A DNA stretch of 25,141 nucleotides from CAYMKL01 sp964390805 (lineage in GTDB: Bacteria; Chloroflexota; Anaerolineae; VGOG01): the NCBI GenBank assembly GCA_964390805.1, contig CAYMKL010000100.1, positions 1-25,141 on the forward strand, given 5' to 3'. Shown piece after piece: positions 21,701 to 25,141 of this stretch. The stretch's first letter is position 1. The number at the start of each line of letters is the position of its first letter. The notes under the pieces were generated by a model. That model was given only the letters and a program-made list of their open reading frames with translations. It was not told where the DNA came from and made no database searches. Both the position numbers and the translations under genes were made by a program.

Positions 21701-22404
21701 CCGAAGCCATCCTGGTTCTTCTGCACCCAGTTCAGCTTCGGGCCGCCGCCTTTGACTGACCCGTCGGTGCACCACACCTGGGCGCCCACCAACCAGTTCA
21801 TCGTCCCGCCGCACAGCCAGGGGATGCCGTCGGCGCTGAAGACGGTCATGTCCTTGAAGTTCTCGTTGAAGGGGGCGCTGGCAATGCCGAAGCCGTCGTC
21901 GTTGACCTGAACCCAGGTGCCGGCGTCGCCGCTGCTGCTGCTGCTGCGCCAGACTTCAGTGCCGTCGTAGAGACCTCGCTGGGCGGTGGAGGCGTAGAGG
22001 TAGCCGTCGAACCCCTCCAGGCTGTCAATGTGGTCGTTGTTGTTCACGTCGCCGAAGGCATCGTCCACCACCTGCTCCCAATCGCCCTGGTTCTGGGCCA
22101 CCGTCACCCCCGCTTTGGTACGCCAGACGCGGGCGCCGTACAGGTTGTCGGCCTCCATCCCCACGTACAGTTGGCCCTTGAACACGGCTACCTCGAAGCC
22201 GTCCTCAGCCCCGTATGGAGGCGTCTGCCCTGAGGGGTCGTCCAGCCCGAAAGCGTCGTCGTTGACCTGGACCCAGGGTTGACAGGCGCCAGCGAAGCTG
22301 GCCCAGGCACTGGATAACACCGGCAGTGCCTGGAACGAGGCCCAGACTGCTGCTATGCTCAGCACGATCACAACTGCCATCAGCCACAGGGAGTGTCTGT
22401 TCAC
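18712..22404 (-). CDS. Seven-bladed propeller protein with C25 (gingipain-like) peptidase domain
   Basis: A 1230-residue exported protein. After a signal peptide (1-35) come seven repeats containing L-Y-V-G-x-n-V-W-R and W-x-Q-V-N-D-D-G-F-G (about 45-425), fitting a seven-bladed beta-propeller. A T-P linker (about 425-490) follows. Beta-sandwich segments (about 500-840) lead to a peptidase C25 domain (about 852-1200) with the dyad Y-S-G-H1084-A-S and S-L-D-C1118-L-D-G; the 34-residue spacing is close to gingipain's. The C-terminus W-K-I-Y-L-P-I-I-Y-R is typical of the phylum's exported proteins. The start is GTG with GGAGG seven bases upstream. It lies between the HprK-like gene and pqqD, so it may process or display the cluster's peptide, which is inferred. 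Its linker carries a dispersed DNA repeat (20945-20995). Confidence 0.88.
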   Translation of the reverse strand: MNRHSLWLMAVVIVLSIAAVWASFQALPVLSSAWASFAGACQPWVQVNDDAFGLDDPSGQTPPYGAEDGFEVAVFKGQLYVGMEADNLYGARVWRTKAGVTVAQNQGDWEQVVDDAFGDVNNNDHIDSLEGFDGYLYASTAQRGLYDGTEVWRSSSSSGDAGTWVQVNDDGFGIASAPFNENFKDMTVFSADGIPWLCGGTMNWLVGAQVWCTDGSVKGGGPKLNWVQKNQDGFGDARYGKVWSTAIMGDYLYVGTECYSGGACPGDVWRSDGSAEPSEPSRWQWEKVFEATANQRLDIIGPFDGSMYVGFDGGNGTEVWRSSSGKADTWRQVNSDGFGNPNNGRVIVDASAVYNGALYLATLNQTDGAQVWRTADGTTWTQVNSDGFGDADTFAAEFIPFNDYLYAWATNYQTGQKVMRTECPAPTPTPTTVPKPVGGYGEFVSPLELLEPWVDPDFFPPPPVAGEDVRGDVLRSLLSLTKGLSKGASLAGLPSLQASTVYTLPDPAWRIGVLADGLYQLPYQSLVAAGVPVTTTPPSALHLLWRGQEVALQEAGTEDGALDPGDALLFYGERFRGSVQDEKYTDENVYWLMVDESALGRRMASRAVTPDGEAIHASWYTATVHVEENLQYWARWSTAPGTEDTWFWDRLTASSPMTRSYSLTLTAPAPETYTATLTVELAGRSYNTHHLRFSLNGTVVGDTTWAGMVGKVATLPMASTLIQEGANTLAVTVLTEGGAQDICLNWIEIEYRRRLVAQDDALFLTAPLSATAAYTLTGFTAAPLLYDVTDPLAPTRLLSPTVLTETTVGLAFQDAAPTGAAYLAVAEAAVPEITPTLYHPPLDLLHPDAGADYVLIAPRAFLTATQPLLAWRAAQGLRVKAVAVEDIYPLFNGGIFHPEAIRAFLAYAHDHWPSPPPTYVLLVGDGHFNLKGYNPNSYGEPTPVHIPPYLSFADPWQGEVPVDVLYADRDGDAFPDLYLGRIPANSVAEVEAVVAKILAYEQETVPASSILQVADNVPDGSGDFQYVVEQLVSDFVPSTIPVQRVYLTDYCGPPVSPPQPCPSATLALTQTWGAGVAMVTYSGHASVNRWAHEQLLLNEHVATFPPSGELPLTISLDCLDGYWMMPPAYAGLADPRALAEVLMVTPQRGAVAAFAPAGLGLVFDEEAMGREMYRALFQEGVTQLGPLTQRGRERMQTAGSHLAQTYTLFGDPAMRLRLLPWKIYLPIIYR
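20945..20995. repeat. 51-bp dispersed repeat, copy B, inside the C25 gene
   Basis: This copy matches 14533-14583 at 46 of 51 positions. It lies within the open frame of the propeller/C25 gene and is translated as part of the linker (about residues 470-487, including L-T-K-G-L-S-K-G). Its length of 17 codons keeps the frame. This suggests that a mobile repeat has been absorbed into a protein linker. Confidence 0.75.
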
Positions 22405-22509
22405 CCCTCATCCTCCTCCTGAGTCTCAGTGGATCCAAATTCTGAAGCAGAGCGGGCTCCCACGCCTAATGTCACTAACTTTTCCAACCTGTGCGGTTAG
22501 CGCCAGGCT

Positions 22510-22615
22510 GCGCGGGGCTAAAGTCCCCGCGCTGAGAGAACAAAGCCCCCCTTCGGCAAGCTCAGGACATGCTTCGGGGCTGGGATTCTAGCCCGTAGGG
22601 CTTCGTTCTTTCAGC
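22510..22615. repeat. Nested inverted repeats between C25 and HprK-like genes
   Basis: GCGCGGGG (22510-22517) pairs perfectly with 22525-22532 around CTAAAGT. Directly after, GCTGAGAGAACAAAGCCC (22531-22548) pairs with 22598-22615 at 16 of 18 positions around a 49-base loop. They lie in the 254-bp gap between the kinase and C25 genes, so they may affect the relative expression of the two. No other feature is visible there. Confidence 0.6.
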
Positions 22616-22658
22616 CCAGAGCTTCAGCTCAGGGCGATGCTGAGCGCAGTCGAAGTGC

Positions 22659-23495
22659 TCAGGACAGGCATGGGAGCCGCCTCTGCTGGCGGTTTTGGAT
22701 CTCCTGGGTTTCCACCACGCGCCAGAAAGAAGCGTCTGGTAAGAAGTGCAGCTTGTAGACGGGCACGGAGGACAACAGACGCCGACCTAGCACCAGAAGC
22801 TCATGGCTGCGGGCCGGGTCGGCGGGGATAACGGGGGTATTGGCCGCCAGCTCCGCCAGCGCCTCGCCCTGTCCCATCTCCTCCAGATAGACCTCTCGGT
22901 GCTGCACCAGACGGAACAGGGCCGCCAGCGGTGCGCTCCGGCGGGCGGCCGGGCGAGCCTGCGAGGGATTCCAGAAGGGGGTGGCGTGAACTACCCAGCC
23001 CTCCTCCCCCGGCATGAGCAAGACCAGGTCATCGTTCAATACCAGATCCTCAGGAGACAGCCGAGCGACGGTGGTCTTGCCGCTGCCGGAGTGGCCGAAA
23101 AAGAGATAGCCGCGCCCGTGGCGGGCGATGCCGGCGGCGTGGAACAGCAGCCCGCCAGCGCGGAAGGCCAGCAGAGCGTAGGCCAGGCGTAGGAAGTACT
23201 CCACGTCCTCGACCGGTCGGGCTGAGGAGAGTTGAAGCCGAGCCCGGCCCTGCTTCACGTCCACCGCCCCGTCGTAGCCGGGTGCGGCCAGGTACAGCGC
23301 ATGGTCAGCGAAGGTCATGCCGGCGTCCGCCAGAGAGCCGCGGAGTGAGGGGCCCGACCAGTGGACGTCGGCAAGGAGATGGGGCCTGCCGGCAGCAAGG
23401 TATTGGTGATAGCGCGCTCGCAACTGGTCCGTCAGTCCTGGGTCGCTACAGCGCAGTTCCACTCGCAGGCCAGCCACCATCAGCGAGAGCAGCAA
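22659..23495 (-). CDS. HprK-like serine kinase of a peptide-modification cluster
   Basis: A 278-residue protein with the HPr-kinase-like P-loop fold. It shows L-L-F-H-A-A-G (116-122), the P-loop F-F-G-H-S-G-S-G-K-T-T (132-142), V-L-N-D-D-L-V-L-L (152-160) and A-T-P-F-W (171-175). It lacks the N-terminal domain of true HPr kinases. Such proteins recur beside PqqD and short peptide genes in RiPP clusters, and some phosphorylate a Ser in the peptide. I start at TTG 23495, with AGGAGG seven bases upstream. A later in-frame ATG (23480) is too far from that site. It follows the peptide gene by 301 bases and precedes the C25 gene by 254 on the same strand. The N-terminal 100 residues match no domain I can name. 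Confidence 0.82.
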   Translation of the reverse strand: MLLSLMVAGLRVELRCSDPGLTDQLRARYHQYLAAGRPHLLADVHWSGPSLRGSLADAGMTFADHALYLAAPGYDGAVDVKQGRARLQLSSARPVEDVEYFLRLAYALLAFRAGGLLFHAAGIARHGRGYLFFGHSGSGKTTVARLSPEDLVLNDDLVLLMPGEEGWVVHATPFWNPSQARPAARRSAPLAALFRLVQHREVYLEEMGQGEALAELAANTPVIPADPARSHELLVLGRRLLSSVPVYKLHFLPDASFWRVVETQEIQNRQQRRLPCLS

Positions 23496-23650
23496 TGCGT
23501 CTCCTCCTTGATTCTCGTGATCTCAGCGAGCCTATGATACCACATTTCTGGCTTTTCCGCCAGCCGCCCTCACTACTTGGGGTGCAGGGGGAGAGAGAGC
23601 AGAGAGACCCTCCTTGAAACTTGGAGGGCCCCTCTATTTCCCATCGCACC

Positions 23651-23698
23651 AGGGGCAACCCGTGGTGGTTGCCCCTACTGGGGTGCCAAACACCCCAG
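23651..23698. repeat. Two adjacent hairpins between the peptide and kinase genes
   Basis: AGGGGCAACC (23651-23660) pairs perfectly with 23667-23676 around six bases, and CTGGGGTG (23678-23685) pairs perfectly with 23691-23698 around CCAAA. In the minus-strand transcript they lie about 100 bases after the peptide gene. They could attenuate reading into the kinase gene, giving more peptide than enzyme; no T run is present. The remaining gap (23496-23796) shows nothing else. Confidence 0.55.
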
Positions 23699-23796
23699 GG
23701 TGTTGTAGCCAAAGACCATGTCACCACCCGTATCCTTGGGGAAAGCAACGTCAGTATTGACTACTTCTCCGAGTCCACGCCTCGAGACCGCGCTCG

Positions 23797-23976
23797 CTAC
23801 GGCCGCGTCCAGTCAGGCGGGCTTGGAAAGTCAGGGGGTGAGAGAGGCGACCCCGCCCGCACTTCCATTTCCAGCTCCACGATGATCTCGGGTTTGCTGT
23901 AGGGCTTGCGCTTCGCGCACCCAGATACCTCACCCTCAGGGGATGGGGATGGGTTTTGCTCTTGCAAGGGTGTCAT
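23797..23976 (-). CDS. 59-residue RiPP-precursor-like peptide with Y-x-x-P motif
   Basis: This small gene encodes 59 residues. The leader half ends in K-R-K-P-Y26-S-K-P29-E-I-I-V-E-L-E-M-E-V. Then come R-A-G-S-P-L and a Ser/Pro-rich tail ending P-P-D-W-T-R-P. The Y-x-x-P motif is the contact that lasso-type leaders make with PqqD-like proteins, and short peptides of the form K-P-Y-x-K-P-E-I-I ... E-L-E-x-R-A-G-S-P-L recur in Chloroflexota, as far as I recall. Its ATG overlaps the stop of the FG-GAP gene (ATGA), and AAGGAG lies eight bases upstream, so initiation is well supported. The HprK-like, C25 and PqqD genes follow on the same strand. Ser43 or Ser46 would be natural targets for the kinase. 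The final structure is unknown. Confidence 0.72.
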   Translation of the reverse strand: MTPLQEQNPSPSPEGEVSGCAKRKPYSKPEIIVELEMEVRAGSPLSPPDFPSPPDWTRP

Positions 23977-25141
23977 TGGTATCGCTCCTTATTGGTTGTA
24001 CTCTCCATCGCTCTCCTCCTCCGCCGCCAAACGAGCCCCAACCCGCCGATGCCCACGGCCACCAGCGCCGCCAGCATGTAGGACAAGATGGCATCTTGTC
24101 CTACGGACCGCGCGCTGAAGCCCCGCTGCGTGATCGCCGTGGGGTCGCCGCCCTGGCTGCCGATCAGGAAGTACTCCGGGCTGGAAAAGGTGACGCTGGA
24201 CTCCGTGCAGGTCGCGCCGCCGCCCACGGCGTCATTGCAGGCCGTCATCTCCGTCCAGGTTGTGCCGGAAGCGTACTGGAAGAAGGCGTCGTCGGAGAGG
24301 TCATCTTCCGCAGCCGTCGAGTGCAACGTGACCGAGGCAGTGCCGCTGTTGGCGGGGTTGGCCATGAAGCAGCGGTCCCGGTAGGAACCGCCGTCGTTGT
24401 TGTTGCAGACCGACGTGTTGCCCATGATGCGCACGGCGGTGGAACCCAGGTTAACCCCGGCGCCGGTGGTGATGTCCAGGCCGCGGTATTGGTCGGTGGT
24501 GTCGCCGCTGTCGCGGATCTGCAAGAAGTTGACCGTGCTGGAAGCACCCACGTCTTTGGTTTGCTGCATGGTGCCGTAGTTGCGGACGGTCTCTTCGGTG
24601 GTCAGGCTGTAGGTGGACAGGTCGAGGGTGCCGCCGCTTTCGACGTAGACGAAGCGCGACTGGCCGTTGGCGCCCAGGGTGACGGTGTGGCCGTTGAGGA
24701 CGCAGACGCCGTCGGCGCTGGTGGGGACGGCGCCACTGTCCCAGGTGGTGGTGCTGCCCCAGCTCCCGGTCTGCGCGGACCTGATGCAATCCTCAAAGAC
24801 GTAGGCCGACCCTTTGGCGCTGTCGTCATTGTACGCCCCGACCACCACCGTATCCCCGCTCACGGAGACGGAGATGCCAAAGAAGTCATTCGCCGCGCCG
24901 TCCGAGGCGGTCAGTTTGGCGGTCTCGGTCCCCGTCGCCCAGCCGCCCCCCGGCTCCACGAAGACGTAGGCCGACCCTTTGGCGCTGTCGTCATTGTACG
25001 CCCCGACCACCACCGTATCCCCGCTCACGGAGACGGAGATGCCAAAGAAGTCATTCGCCGCGCCGTCCGAGGCGGTCAGTTTGGCGGTCTCGGTCCCCGT
25101 CGCCCAGCCGCCCCCCGGCTCCACGAAGACGTAGGCCGACC
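23973..25141 (-). CDS. FG-GAP repeat surface protein with C-terminal anchor (5' end outside window)
   Basis: The frame is open to the window edge, so the N-terminus is missing; about 389 residues are visible. It begins with identical 55-residue FG-GAP-type units (G-I-S-V-S-V-S-G-D-T-V-V-V-G-A-Y-N-D-D), as in integrin-alpha-like propellers. A region with G-S-W-G-S-T-T-T-W-D-S-G-A-V-P and G-G-T-L-D-L-S-T, resembling a secreted beta-helix domain, follows. The end is a transmembrane segment (A-I-L-S-Y-M-L-A-A-L-V-A-V-G-I-G-G-L-G-L-V-W) plus R-R-R-R-R, an exported-protein sorting or anchoring signal. Its TGA overlaps the peptide gene's ATG, which links it to the RiPP-like cluster. A 27-bp palindrome lies inside the coding part (24078-24104). 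Confidence 0.85.
   Translation of the reverse strand, partial: SAYVFVEPGGGWATGTETAKLTASDGAANDFFGISVSVSGDTVVVGAYNDDSAKGSAYVFVEPGGGWATGTETAKLTASDGAANDFFGISVSVSGDTVVVGAYNDDSAKGSAYVFEDCIRSAQTGSWGSTTTWDSGAVPTSADGVCVLNGHTVTLGANGQSRFVYVESGGTLDLSTYSLTTEETVRNYGTMQQTKDVGASSTVNFLQIRDSGDTTDQYRGLDITTGAGVNLGSTAVRIMGNTSVCNNNDGGSYRDRCFMANPANSGTASVTLHSTAAEDDLSDDAFFQYASGTTWTEMTACNDAVGGGATCTESSVTFSSPEYFLIGSQGGDPTAITQRGFSARSVGQDAILSYMLAALVAVGIGGLGLVWRRRRRAMESTTNKERYQ
24078..24104. repeat. 27-bp perfect palindrome inside the FG-GAP gene
   Basis: GTAGGACAAGATG (24078-24090), one central base, then its exact complement (24092-24104). It is exactly nine codons (V-G-Q-D-A-I-L-S-Y) and in frame, lying at the start of the C-terminal membrane segment. 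Perfect symmetry of this length is unlikely by chance and suggests a REP-like mobile palindrome. Confidence 0.75.
24811..25141 (-). repeat. Exact tandem 165-bp coding repeats, continuing past the edge
   Basis: Units 24811-24975 and 24976-25140 are identical at every base by direct comparison, and the same junction sequence precedes the first unit (24801-24810). Each encodes 55 residues of an FG-GAP blade. Exact identity at the DNA level, including silent positions, points to recent duplication or ongoing homogenisation. The array continues beyond the window, so the copy number is unknown. Confidence 0.9.

Noticed and set aside
22510..23698. CRISPR array from the many palindromes.
   Set aside because: The hairpins differ from each other and are not regularly spaced; no repeat-spacer pattern is present.
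1..25141. A recoded genetic code (UGA as Trp or Gly).
   Set aside because: UGA ends hgcA, the 93-residue gene, the sigma factor and the FG-GAP gene at sensible places, so it is a normal stop here.

Overview
The window looks like part of an anaerobic Chloroflexota (Anaerolineae-like) genome. The signs are secreted proteins ending in Y-L-P-x-I-x-(K/R), Thr/Pro-rich 'TPTP' linkers, a DUF5667-type anti-sigma protein, a beta-propeller/C25 peptidase, and many short dispersed palindromic repeats of the kind common in such genomes. The taxonomy is inferred from protein style, not from a marker gene. Ordinary genes here stop at UGA (hgcA, the sigma factor, the FG-GAP protein), so the code is standard.

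Layout. 1-1.9 kb (+): a MazEF-type toxin-antitoxin pair, a small conserved hypothetical and a LysM lipoprotein. 2.0-5.96 kb (-): one apparent operon, Rrf2 regulator -> cysK -> a serine acetyltransferase fused to a MIP18/DUF59 domain -> hgcA -> hgcB. It has a perfect consensus promoter, an operator-like dyad over the -35 box and a 147-bp mobile-type repeat in its leader. HgcAB is the mercury methylation pair, here coupled to cysteine synthesis. 6.0-9.3 kb (-): two secreted proteins with disrupted frames, then a TlpA/CcdA/TlpA thiol-redox operon. In the second TlpA-like lipoprotein the first Cys of the CxxC motif is an in-frame UGA, a strong selenocysteine candidate. 9.3-14.4 kb (-): a YdeI-like protein; a DsbD-like membrane protein and a Cys-rich lipoprotein; then ECF sigma factor -> DUF5667 anti-sigma -> a membrane-anchored tandem rhodanese. 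The rhodanese contains two in-frame UGA codons, one at the same active-site position in each domain, each followed by a similar SECIS-like hairpin.

14.5-18.1 kb: a zinc-ribbon protein and a gluzincin protease read from overlapping divergent promoters, a second copy of the 147-bp repeat, free methionine-R-sulfoxide reductase and ribonuclease Z. 18.4-25.1 kb (-): a RiPP-like cluster. In transcription order it holds an FG-GAP surface protein (cut by the window edge), a 59-residue peptide with a Y-x-x-P motif translationally coupled to it, an HprK-like kinase, a seven-bladed propeller/gingipain (C25) protein, and a PqqD-like recognition protein.

Working together (inference): the left 14 kb is rich in sulfur and selenium chemistry, namely cysteine synthesis, Fe-S assembly, thiol-disulfide relay, two probable selenoproteins (three UGA codons) and the Hg methylation pair. 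The right end looks like a separate peptide-maturation system. The most notable observations are the tandem two-Sec rhodanese, the UxxC TlpA lipoprotein, the cys-hgcAB operon and the kinase/protease/PqqD peptide cluster. No selA, selB, selC or selD gene is visible in the window.
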